Source: Ignavibacterium sp.
Lineage (GTDB): Bacteria; Bacteroidota; Ignavibacteria; Ignavibacteriales; Ignavibacteriaceae
Direction of reading: 5' to 3'
Length of the DNA stretch: 63,736 bases
NCBI GenBank assembly: GCA_018335755.1
Contig: JAGXRK010000025.1
Span: 1-63,736 of the forward strand
Shown: piece after piece, positions 25,721 to 33,065 of the stretch
Numbering within the stretch: position 1 is the first letter of the stretch
Layout: the number at the start of each line of letters is the position of its first letter
Position numbers and translations under genes: made by a program
The notes under the pieces: generated by a model
What the model saw: only the letters and a program-made list of their open reading frames with translations
What the model was told of the DNA's origin: nothing
The model's database searches: none

Positions 25721-26640
25721 ATTCTTACTGCTGCTCTTAATTTTGCACTTCTTGCACGATAATTATTCTGTATCTCATCTAGACTCGGCAGCATTGGTTT
25801 CTTAGTTAGTATTTTTAACTTTGCTTCCTTCTTAATCAAACCTGCCGGATCGAGTTTAGGGCTTAAGTACTCAACTGTCTGATCTCTGAAAAATTCTTTA
25901 ACAATTCTGTCTTCAAGCGAATGATAAGATATTATAACAATCCTGCTCCCCTGTTTCATAACATCAAGAGAATAATTCAAAAAAGATTTGAGATTCTCTA
26001 ATTCATCATTTACAAAAATTCTTAGTGCCTGAAACACTCTTGAAAGAGTTTTGATCCTGTAATTAGGCGGAACAATTTCAGATATAATTTCTGTTAGCTG
26101 CCCCGTGGATTTAATTATTTCACTTTTTCGTTTGTCAATAATTTTTCTGGATATTTTTCTTGAGTTTCTTTCTTCACCATAATTATAGATTATATTTGCT
26201 AACTCTTCCTCAGAGTAAGTATTAACTATATCTGCAGCCGTTGTTGATTTACTTTTGTCCATTCTCAAATCAAGTTTAGTATCCGATCTGTATGAGAATC
26301 CCGATTCAGCATTATCAAGCTGAAAAGAAGATACACCAAGATCAGCTAAAATTCCGTCATAGAAATCAATAGATTCAATTTTAGCAATTACATCAACGAG
26401 CGAAAAATTAAAGTTATAGAGATTTGCACGCTTATCATTCTCAAATCTCTTCTTCGAAAAATTGAAAGCATCAGTATCGAAATCTGTTGCAATAAGCCTG
26501 CCTTCATCGTTCAGTTTGTTTAAGATCCCCTGAGTGTGTCCGCCGAATCCAAGTGTGCCATCAAAGTAAACACCGTTAGCATTGGTAATCAATATTTTTA
26601 AACATTCATCAAATAAAACAGGTGTATGATGAATGTTCAT
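25717..26640 (-). CDS. rsmH: 16S rRNA (cytosine-1402 N4) methyltransferase RsmH (MraW)
   Basis: The protein has 307 residues. It N4-methylates C1402 in the 16S rRNA P site with S-adenosylmethionine. The N-terminus HTPVLFDECLKIL, the SAM loop DGTLGFGGHTQGIL, GILADLGVSSFQLDNAESGFSYR and the C-terminal SYHSLEDRIVKEFFR are diagnostic. It follows mraZ by one base. Confidence 0.98.
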   Translation of the reverse strand: MNIHHTPVLFDECLKILITNANGVYFDGTLGFGGHTQGILNKLNDEGRLIATDFDTDAFNFSKKRFENDKRANLYNFNFSLVDVIAKIESIDFYDGILADLGVSSFQLDNAESGFSYRSDTKLDLRMDKSKSTTAADIVNTYSEEELANIIYNYGEERNSRKISRKIIDKRKSEIIKSTGQLTEIISEIVPPNYRIKTLSRVFQALRIFVNDELENLKSFLNYSLDVMKQGSRIVIISYHSLEDRIVKEFFRDQTVEYLSPKLDPAGLIKKEAKLKILTKKPMLPSLDEIQNNYRARSAKLRAAVRI

Positions 26641-26641
26641 T

Positions 26642-27076
26642 TCAAGCCATAACCTTAGCTGCTATTTGTTCAAATGTTTCCGGAGATTGACTTAGATAGT
26701 CTTCATAGATTTTCGGGTTCCATACCTCAATCTTTTTTAATACACCAAGAATTAAGACTTCTTTTTCTATTTTTGCATAATCAATTAAATTCTGGGGTAT
26801 TAAAATTCTTGATTGAGAATCCATAGTATCTTCAATTGCATATTGTGTGAACATTCTTACAAAACGAACGTCATCGGGTTGGAACTGATTGAGTTTTAAA
26901 AGTTTTTCTTCAATCTGATTCCATTCATTGAGTGGATAAATATCAATGCATGATGATACTCCACGAGTCATCACGAATGAATCATTTGCTTCGGGAGAGA
27001 TTTGTTTCCTAAGTTTTGCAGGAATGCTTATTCTTCCCTTTGCATCTATTGAGTATGTAAATTGACCTCTAAACAT
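26642..27076 (-). CDS. mraZ: Transcriptional regulator MraZ
   Basis: The protein has 144 residues with two AbrB/SpoVT-like halves: the first starts FRGQFTYSIDAKGRISIPAKLRK and the second contains TMDSQSRILIPQNLIDYA. MraZ forms a ring and binds TGGG-type repeats in front of its own operon. Exactly such repeats lie 31-55 bp upstream of its ATG (27107-27131), so it is likely to autoregulate the whole dcw operon. Confidence 0.97.
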   Translation of the reverse strand: MFRGQFTYSIDAKGRISIPAKLRKQISPEANDSFVMTRGVSSCIDIYPLNEWNQIEEKLLKLNQFQPDDVRFVRMFTQYAIEDTMDSQSRILIPQNLIDYAKIEKEVLILGVLKKIEVWNPKIYEDYLSQSPETFEQIAAKVMA

Positions 27077-27106
27077 GATAAAATCTCAATCAAATTTGGA
27101 ATTCTT

Positions 27107-27131
27107 CACCACTTTTCCCCACTACTCCCCA
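27107..27131 (-). promoter_or_regulatory. MraZ operator: three TGGK boxes at 10-bp spacing
   Basis: On the minus strand, TGGGGAGTAG, TGGGGAAAAG and TGGTG follow one another with exactly 10 bp between starts, one helical turn. This matches the known MraZ box pattern (TGGG with a 10-bp period). The boxes start immediately downstream of the predicted -10 element, where bound MraZ would block initiation. Confidence 0.75.
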
Positions 27132-27160
27132 AAATAATGGAAAATTTTAACGAAAGTCAA
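27132..27160 (-). promoter_or_regulatory. Predicted dcw operon promoter
   Basis: On the minus strand, TTGACT (27160-27155) is followed after 17 bp by TTATTT (27137-27132). This is a reasonable sigma-70 pair directly in front of the MraZ boxes. The -10 match is weak. Confidence 0.5.
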
Positions 27161-27260
27161 GAAAAATCTTTATGAAATCCCACATTTTTTTGGAAAATAA
27201 CAGGGACTTATTGAAAAGCTGAGTGATTTTAAACAAATTCAAGTTCAGAGGGATTAAAAC

Positions 27261-27290
27261 AAAAAAAAAGGCTGCTCATAAAAAGCAGCC
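27261..27290 (-). terminator. Rho-independent terminator after bacterioferritin
   Basis: On the minus strand, GGCTGC, a nine-base loop and GCAGCC are followed by nine T. It ends the HU-to-ferritin transcript and insulates the dcw promoter region. Confidence 0.9.
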
Positions 27291-27316
27291 TGTAATAGTA
27301 TCACATAAATACTATG

Positions 27317-27814
27317 TCATTCAGTAGGTCTACCAGCAGACATTTTTTTACTACGCTCGATTGACTGAAGTGCAAGATATCCATCGCCAAATTTCTTCAA
27401 GTTATCGGCTTCTGTGTCATACTGATCGAAGTGACGTTCTTCATCGGCAACCAATCCTTCAAAAATTTGTTTTGATATTGAGTCGGCATTAGACGAACAT
27501 TCGTTTGCCCAAATATTATAATCGTGTGCACTTTCGTGTTCCATCTTAGCAGCGTGTTCAAGCATTTTTTCAACATCTTTAATTTTTTGAATCTCACCGC
27601 CTACTTTCATTTCAACTTCACCTTTAAGGAATAAAATTCTTTCGGCAAGAGTTTCTACGTGGATCATTTCATCTATAGCAGTTTTTTTAAAAAGTCCTGC
27701 CAGCAGATCATACCCCTGATCATCACATAAGAAGTGAAAGTACATATACTGATGTACTGCATATAGTTCATCAGCAATTGCTTTGTTTAATAATTCAATA
27801 CTTTTCTCGTGCAT
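27317..27814 (-). CDS. bfr: Bacterioferritin
   Basis: The four-helix ferritin has 165 residues and stores iron as a 24-mer. The dinuclear iron ligands are visible: E17 region (IADELYAVHQY), E50 and H53 (DEMIHVETL), E94 (MEHESAHDY) and E127/H130 (DEERHFDQY). Bacterioferritins use a Met near residue 52 to bind haem between subunits; here the equivalent DEMIH supplies it. A purine-rich leader precedes the ATG, and a strong terminator follows the stop. It lies downstream of tRNA-Thr on the same strand. Confidence 0.9.
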   Translation of the reverse strand: MHEKSIELLNKAIADELYAVHQYMYFHFLCDDQGYDLLAGLFKKTAIDEMIHVETLAERILFLKGEVEMKVGGEIQKIKDVEKMLEHAAKMEHESAHDYNIWANECSSNADSISKQIFEGLVADEERHFDQYDTEADNLKKFGDGYLALQSIERSKKMSAGRPTE

Positions 27815-27930
27815 GATATTTCTCCAATAGTTTTTTTTAAGTTGTATTACTAATATATGTAAAATGAAATCTTATTGGGATATTTAGATAGAGGAAAATC
27901 TAATCTAAAGTAGATTTAAAATTTAGGCTG

Positions 27931-28003
27931 AGCCAACTGCCGGAGTCGAACCGGCGACCTGCTCATTACGAATGAGCTGCTCTACCAGCTGAGCTAAGTT
28001 GGC
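27931..28003 (-). tRNA. tRNA-Thr (anticodon CGT)
   Basis: The minus-strand acceptor GCCAACT (28003-27997) pairs with AGTTGGC (27938-27932). The D arm is GCTC...GAGC, the anticodon stem GCTCA/TGAGC closes TTCGTAA with CGT at 27970-27968, and the T arm GCCGG TTCGACT CCGGC is intact. Discriminator T, no encoded CCA. It reads ACG codons. Confidence 0.96.
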
Positions 28004-28104
28004 GGCAAAGATTGAAAGTGTGGATGAATGATTGTATGCGCTTTATTTTTGAACTTAAATTCATTCGCCCATACAATCATTCAAAAGAAAGTTATGAAGT
28101 CAGT

Positions 28105-28200
28105 TTATCTTATTTTCTTTTTATGCCTGTTTTTTCTAAGTCTTTTTTTTCTTTTGTGAGTCGACATTTTATGACGTTTTCTTTTTCTACCGCAGGGCAT
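28105..28200 (-). CDS. Very small basic ribosomal protein, AURKAIP1/COX24 (mS38/bS22-like)
   Basis: The 31-residue peptide begins MPCGRKRKRHKMSTHKRKKR and continues LRKNRHKKKIR. It matches the AURKAIP1/COX24 domain (KRKRHKM.THKRKKRLRKNRHKKK), the core of mitochondrial ribosomal protein mS38 and related to bacterial bS22, which sits in the small-subunit rRNA near the decoding site. An AAGGAG box lies six bases before the ATG, which supports a real gene. Nearly half the residues are Lys or Arg. It is between the TPR gene and tRNA-Thr on the same strand. It is easily missed by length cut-offs. Confidence 0.85.
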   Translation of the reverse strand: MPCGRKRKRHKMSTHKRKKRLRKNRHKKKIR

Positions 28201-28228
28201 TCAATACTCCTTATTTAAGTAAAATTAA

Positions 28229-28930
28229 TTAATGTGATTTTAATAATTCTTCAGCCCGTTTTGCTACATCTGTAGTCGGGTCAATTTCAATAGCTTTTTG
28301 GAACCAGACTTTTGAATCAGCGAGGTTACCGGAACTTAATGCAACAACTCCAAGGTTTAAATGACCGATCTGATGTTTTGGCGAATACTCAAGAGCTTTG
28401 AGCATTTCTTTTTTTGCGCTTTCAAAATCACTTAAGTTAAAGTAACACACCCCCATGTCTATTCTTGCGTCTGCATCATCAGGATGAAGTTCAAGATATG
28501 ATTTATAATTAGCTATTGCCTGTTCATATAAACCAGAATCATTTTTTAAGTGAGCAAGATCGAGAAGAGTTTTATGATCTTCCGGATTTAATTTTATCTT
28601 TTCTTCCAGTTCATTTATAAGTTGAACATTACCAAGGTTCACTCCAGAATCTGTTTGCGGAGGTATTGATGAAGTACTTACTTCTGGTGAATCAAATACG
28701 CCTGTTGTAAGAATGATAATCAGTATAATAAGAGCACCACCGCCGAATATTCCGAAAATAACTTTTGGATCCAGTTGTTTATTTTCTTCAACGGGAGAAG
28801 CCTTTTTACCCTTTGATTTTAAATCAGAATCAGATTTGCTGTTTGATTCCGAAACCTTAAAACCACATTCCGGACAAAACTTGTAATTACGGTCAAACTC
28901 AAAGCCGCACTCACCACAAAATTTAGGCAT
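28229..28930 (-). CDS. Zinc-ribbon, single-pass, TPR protein
   Basis: The protein has 233 residues. The N-terminal double-Cys zinc ribbon (CGECGFEFDRNYKFCPECG, residues 5-22) is followed by a Lys/Ser-rich linker, one transmembrane helix (about 57-77, VIFGIFGGGALIILIIILTT), then about three tetratricopeptide repeats (115-230: AIANYKSYLELHPDDADARID, AKKEMLKALEYSPKHQIGHLN, SKVWFQKAIEIDPTTDVAK). It should face its TPR domain to the periplasm and act as an adaptor; partners are unknown. It starts at the last base of the HU gene. Confidence 0.85.
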   Translation of the reverse strand: MPKFCGECGFEFDRNYKFCPECGFKVSESNSKSDSDLKSKGKKASPVEENKQLDPKVIFGIFGGGALIILIIILTTGVFDSPEVSTSSIPPQTDSGVNLGNVQLINELEEKIKLNPEDHKTLLDLAHLKNDSGLYEQAIANYKSYLELHPDDADARIDMGVCYFNLSDFESAKKEMLKALEYSPKHQIGHLNLGVVALSSGNLADSKVWFQKAIEIDPTTDVAKRAEELLKSH

Positions 28931-29232
28931 TAAATCTTTTCTCCTTTCTCCTTCATTCCTTTATCAACAATATCTTTAAAGTCCTTCGAAAATTTAAACG
29001 TGGGAACAAAATGTGCTGGTACAAAAACCTGTTCACCAGTTTTTGGATTTCTTGCCTGCCTTGCATTTTTTTTCTTCACTTTATAACTGCCGAATCCACG
29101 AATCTCTATGCCTTTACCTTCTTTTAACGCTTCTATAACTGTTGTAATGAATCCTTCAATAATCGCTTCGGTTTCAAGTTTAGTTAAGCCGGTTCCGGCC
29201 GCAACTCTGTCAACTATATCCGCTTTTGTCAT
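28930..29232 (-). CDS. HU/IHF-family DNA-binding protein
   Basis: The protein has 100 residues. MTKADIVDRVAAGTGLTKLETEAIIEGF is the two-helix dimer part, GKGIEIRGFGSYKVKKKNARQARNPKTGE the beta-arm with the conserved RNPKTGE, and an extended Lys-rich C-terminal helix follows. It bends and compacts DNA as a dimer. A possible promoter (TTGATA, 16 bp, TATAAA) and an AAAGG box lie upstream. Confidence 0.95.
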   Translation of the reverse strand: MTKADIVDRVAAGTGLTKLETEAIIEGFITTVIEALKEGKGIEIRGFGSYKVKKKNARQARNPKTGEQVFVPAHFVPTFKFSKDFKDIVDKGMKEKGEKI

Positions 29233-29268
29233 TTTATACCTTTTAAACTATGAAGAATTATATAAGTC

Positions 29269-29296
29269 TTTATAAATCAGGCGGTTAAGTTATCAA
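29269..29296 (-). promoter_or_regulatory. Predicted promoter of the HU operon
   Basis: On the minus strand, TTGATA (29296-29291), 16 bp, TATAAA (29274-29269), then the HU ATG 37 bp downstream of the -10. Both hexamers are one or two bases from consensus. Confidence 0.45.
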
Positions 29297-29481
29297 AGTT
29301 TTGGTGGAAAATCAATTTTTCGGGTTAATTAAAAGTATGGAAAAAACTTATGGGACTTTAAGTTTTTCTCAATTTGATAAAAATCTCAATAAAATCGATT
29401 AAGTGAATAAAAATTTTTAATTATTAAATATTTTGTTATTGGTACAATAATTGGCATTTTTTTATTAAAATTGTACTTCAA

Positions 29482-29835
29482 ATGGAATTAATAGAAATAA
29501 TAAAACAAACTATCTTTCTAATCGTATTGCTAGGATTTGGAATTTTCTCACTTTCATATTCAATCTATAAGATTAGAACCAGAAATAAATTTGAACAGTC
29601 TTATCAGCCAGAAATTACACCCGAACAGAAACCGGCAGAACTAGTTGTAAAAACTGATAGGAACATTCAAACAAGCAAAAGTGATTCACACAAGATTACC
29701 TCAGAACGTTTTGTTGTTGTTAATCAGCTTTCCTCTAATGGTGAACAAACAGATTCAGTTAAAAAGAAAACCAAAAATGGATATCATCTCAACTCAATCA
29801 GGAACACCGGAATGTATACACTAACTTTCGACTAG
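29482..29835 (+). CDS. Uncharacterised single-pass membrane protein
   Basis: The protein has 117 residues. One N-terminal transmembrane helix (about 9-28, TIFLIVLLGFGIFSLSYSIY) is followed by a charged, Gln/Lys/Ser-rich tail with no clear fold, ending in NTGMYTLTFD. It lies 71 bp upstream of the copper module on the same strand, but no metal-binding motif is seen. I do not recognise the family. Confidence 0.6.
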   Translation: MELIEIIKQTIFLIVLLGFGIFSLSYSIYKIRTRNKFEQSYQPEITPEQKPAELVVKTDRNIQTSKSDSHKITSERFVVVNQLSSNGEQTDSVKKKTKNGYHLNSIRNTGMYTLTFD

Positions 29836-29906
29836 TTATAATTTTTAGTATTTAAAATTGGTCCAATCTATCCTTAACTTACAACTAATAAAATAAAGAT
29901 ACGTTC

Positions 29907-30485
29907 ATGTCAGATAAACGCACACTAAATATCAAAAATATGGTATGTAACCGCTGCATTAAGGTGGTTAGCGAAGAAATGAAAAAGCTTGGTTATAAAG
30001 TTCTGGATATTTCTCTAGGCGAAGTTATCATTTCGGGGTATGATAACATTGATATGGATAAAATTAAATTTGTTCTGGAAGAAAATGGTTTTGAACTTAT
30101 TGATGATAAGAATTCAAGGATCATCGAGAAAGTTAAATTAACAATTATAAATAGGATCAGAGATCTGAGTGAGGGAAAAGCAACTAAGATTAATTTAGTA
30201 AAAGAAATAGCAGACGAATCGCACTTAAGCTATCAGTATGTATCAACTTTATTTTCTTCCATCGAAGGTATTACTATTGAAAAATATATTATTCTTCAAA
30301 AGATAGAAAAGGTTAAAGAGTTGTTGGTATATGATGAACTCACCTTAAGCGAAATAGCTTATAGACTTGATTACAGCAGTGTACAGCATCTATCAAATCA
30401 ATTCAAGAAAGTTACCGGACTAACACCTTCTTATTTCAAACAATTCAAAGAACAACGAAGAAAACCAATCGATAAAATCATCTGA
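29907..30485 (+). CDS. HMA domain fused to AraC-type HTH, probable copper-responsive regulator
   Basis: The protein has 192 residues. The N-terminal ferredoxin-like heavy-metal-associated domain (about 5-68) keeps a CxxC site, C14 and C17 in NMVCNRC. The C-terminal part (about 95-185) is an AraC/XylS double helix-turn-helix: LVKEIADESHLSYQYVSTLF and LTLSEIAYRLDYSSVQHLSNQFKKVTGLTPSYFK. It stands directly upstream of a CopZ-like chaperone and CopA on the same strand. The simplest reading is that metal taken up by the HMA domain controls the AraC module and the copper genes. This is inference from domain order and neighbours. Confidence 0.85.
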   Translation: MSDKRTLNIKNMVCNRCIKVVSEEMKKLGYKVLDISLGEVIISGYDNIDMDKIKFVLEENGFELIDDKNSRIIEKVKLTIINRIRDLSEGKATKINLVKEIADESHLSYQYVSTLFSSIEGITIEKYIILQKIEKVKELLVYDELTLSEIAYRLDYSSVQHLSNQFKKVTGLTPSYFKQFKEQRRKPIDKII

Positions 30486-30538
30486 AGATTTTATAATTCA
30501 TTTCATTTATAGTATAACGACTTTACTCTGCTATATTT

Positions 30539-30560
30539 ATAATTTTGACCATAAAATTAT
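30539..30560 (+). promoter_or_regulatory. Inverted repeat before the copper chaperone gene
   Basis: A perfect 8-bp inverted repeat, ATAATTTT and AAAATTAT around GACCAT, lies immediately before the AAGGAG box (30561-30566) of the chaperone gene. It could be an operator for the HMA-AraC protein or a hairpin affecting ribosome access. The AT-rich composition makes a chance occurrence possible. Confidence 0.35.
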
Positions 30561-30572
30561 AAGGAGTTTAAA

Positions 30573-30776
30573 GTGGAAAACATATTCATTGTTGAAGGAA
30601 TGTCTTGCGAACATTGTGTTGTTGCAGTTAATAAGGAACTAAATAAAGTTAACATAACTGATGTTGAAGTTGAAATTGGAAAAATTACTTTAGATATCGA
30701 AAAAAATAGTACAACTTCCGATACATTAATTAAAGCTGTTGAAAATGCAGGATATAAAGTTATTAACAGAAACTAA
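30573..30776 (+). CDS. copZ: CopZ-like copper chaperone (single HMA domain)
   Basis: The protein has 67 residues. A GTG start follows AAGGAG by six bases. The metal site is C12 and C15 in GMSCEHC, and the fold is one full ferredoxin-like HMA domain ending with NAGYKVIN. It should carry Cu(I) to the ATPase encoded 20 bp downstream. Confidence 0.88.
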   Translation: MENIFIVEGMSCEHCVVAVNKELNKVNITDVEVEIGKITLDIEKNSTTSDTLIKAVENAGYKVINRN

Positions 30777-30796
30777 TAATTAACGAACTAATTGAT

Positions 30797-33034
30797 TTGA
30801 AAATTGAAACTAAGAAAATATCATTACCTGTAGAGGGAATGACTTGTGCTAGTTGCGTAGCAAGGGTTGAGAAAGCAATATCTAAGGCTGAAGGTGTTAA
30901 AAATGTTAACGTAAATCTAGCGACTGAAAAAGTTTCCTTTGAAATTGAATCTGAAAATTTCAATTTAACCAGAATTGCAGAACTCATTGATGATGCCGGC
31001 TATAAAATTGACCTTTCCGGCTTGACAGAAAATAAAAAATTTATTGGTGAGTCAAATGAAGTTTATAAAAGCACATTTGAAGATCAGACAAAGAGAGATT
31101 TTATTTTTGCTTTAATTTTTACTATTCCTGTAACCATTATAAATATGGGAATGATGTGGGAGGGATTCACTAACTTCATTCCCCTTTCGCCAGATTATTT
31201 AAATAAAATACTACTGATACTTACAACCCCGATTATTTTTATTCCAGGAAAAAGATTTTTCACAGCATTTTGGAAAAACCTACTTCACCTTACTGCTGAT
31301 ATGAATTCACTTGTTGCAATCGGGACAGGCTCAGCATTTCTATTCAGTCTTTTAATAACGCTTTTCCCGGATACGGTGCCATATGACTTAAAGCTTCAGC
31401 ACGTATATTATGATACTACTGCTGTTATTATTACACTTATACTCATGGGAAAGTGGCTTGAAACAAGAGCAAAATCGAGAACAGGTAATGCTGTAAAGAA
31501 CCTTCTTGAACTTAAGCCTAAAACTGCTACCGTTCTGGATGGCGGTATAGAGAAAGTAAAATCAATTGAAGATATTATAGCCGATGATATTGTCATAGTA
31601 AAACCCGCTGAAAAAATCCCGGCTGACGGAATAATAATAAAAGGACATTCTACAATTGATGAATCTATGGTAACCGGCGAAAGTATTCCTGTTGAAAAGA
31701 CTTCGGGTGCAAAAGTAATTGGAGGAACTATAAATAAAACCGGCACTTTTGAATTTCGAGTTACGCAAACAGGAGATAAATCTGTGCTTGGTCAAATAAT
31801 TAATTTGGTGGAGAATGCGCAGGGTTCAAAAGCACCAATTCAGAAACTTGCTGATAAAGTAGCCTCGGTTTTTGTTCCGGTAATTATTCTTATTGCTGTT
31901 CTTACATTTATTGGGTGGCTCATTTTTGGTAATGACAATCACTTTAATCTTGCGCTTATAAATTTTGTTGCGGTCCTAATAATTGCCTGTCCTTGTGCTT
32001 TAGGACTTGCTACTCCAACTGCATTAATAGTCGGAATAGGTAAAGGAGCACAAAAAGGAATTCTGTTTAAAGACGGTGAGAACCTGGAAATTTTCCATAA
32101 AGTCAACACTATTATTTTCGATAAAACAGGTACTCTAACAAAAGGTGAACCATCTGTAAAAGAAATAATACCGTTTGATATAAGCGTAGAGGAACTATTA
32201 TCATATATCATCCCGGCAGAAAAAAGATCAGAACATCCGATAGCAAAAGCTATAGTTGATTATTCGGCATCAAAAGAAATTGTAACAAAACAACTGGATG
32301 AATTCGAAAGTTTTACCGGATTCGGAATTAAAGCTATGGTAAATAATAAATCTATTATTATCGGCAACACAAAATTCATGGCAGATAATTCAATTGATCT
32401 TACTAAAACTCAAAATATATTTGATGAGTTATCCAATCAAGGCCTGACAGTTATTTATGTTTCAATTGAAAATAAAATTACAGGTATAATCACAATTGAA
32501 GATGCTCTTAAGGATAATGCTGCAAAGGCGATAGAAGAGTTAAAAAAGATGGGCATTAAACCAATCTTGCTCACAGGTGATAATGCTAAGACTGCAGCTT
32601 CAATTGCAAATAAGTTAGGCATAGATGATTTCAGATCCGAAGTGCTTCCTGCAGATAAAGCCAGAATAGTTACTGAATATCAAGGTACAAACAATGTCGT
32701 AGCAATGGTTGGTGATGGAATAAACGATGCACCTGCACTTGCGCAAGCTGACATCGGTGTAGCAATTGGTACGGGAACGGATGTAGCTATTGAAACTGCA
32801 GGTGTGGTTTTAATAAGGGGAGATCTAGCAGGAGTTGTAAATTCCATAATACTTTCAAAGGCGGTCATAAAAACTGTCAAACAGAATCTTTTCTGGGCAT
32901 TTATTTATAACACAATTGGGGTTCCGCTTGCCGCTTTTGGATTATTAAGTCCAATGTTTGCTGCTCTTGCAATGTCTCTTAGTTCTGTTTCTGTGGTAAG
33001 TAATTCTCTTAGGTTAAAACGATCGAATATTTGA
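30797..33034 (+). CDS. copA: Copper-exporting P1B-type ATPase CopA
   Basis: The protein has 745 residues with a TTG start. One N-terminal HMA domain has GMTCASC (C17, C20). Eight transmembrane helices are predicted, with the Cu(I) site CPC at 398-400 in helix 6. The actuator motif is TGES (293-296), the phosphorylation site DKTGTLT has D442, HP appears in SEHPIAKAI, and the hinge is GDGINDAPALAQADIG. The CPC motif and HMA domain mark the Cu(I)/Ag(I) subgroup. It moves copper from cytoplasm to periplasm. It completes the regulator-chaperone-pump module. Confidence 0.96.
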   Translation: MKIETKKISLPVEGMTCASCVARVEKAISKAEGVKNVNVNLATEKVSFEIESENFNLTRIAELIDDAGYKIDLSGLTENKKFIGESNEVYKSTFEDQTKRDFIFALIFTIPVTIINMGMMWEGFTNFIPLSPDYLNKILLILTTPIIFIPGKRFFTAFWKNLLHLTADMNSLVAIGTGSAFLFSLLITLFPDTVPYDLKLQHVYYDTTAVIITLILMGKWLETRAKSRTGNAVKNLLELKPKTATVLDGGIEKVKSIEDIIADDIVIVKPAEKIPADGIIIKGHSTIDESMVTGESIPVEKTSGAKVIGGTINKTGTFEFRVTQTGDKSVLGQIINLVENAQGSKAPIQKLADKVASVFVPVIILIAVLTFIGWLIFGNDNHFNLALINFVAVLIIACPCALGLATPTALIVGIGKGAQKGILFKDGENLEIFHKVNTIIFDKTGTLTKGEPSVKEIIPFDISVEELLSYIIPAEKRSEHPIAKAIVDYSASKEIVTKQLDEFESFTGFGIKAMVNNKSIIIGNTKFMADNSIDLTKTQNIFDELSNQGLTVIYVSIENKITGIITIEDALKDNAAKAIEELKKMGIKPILLTGDNAKTAASIANKLGIDDFRSEVLPADKARIVTEYQGTNNVVAMVGDGINDAPALAQADIGVAIGTGTDVAIETAGVVLIRGDLAGVVNSIILSKAVIKTVKQNLFWAFIYNTIGVPLAAFGLLSPMFAALAMSLSSVSVVSNSLRLKRSNI

Positions 33035-33065
33035 TATGCTCTTATCTTTTTCTTTGTATGTTAAA

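Noticed and set aside
28012..28218. Plus-strand open frame of 68 codons
   Set aside because: It covers the reverse of the COX24-like gene, which has a strong ribosome site and clear family match on the other strand.
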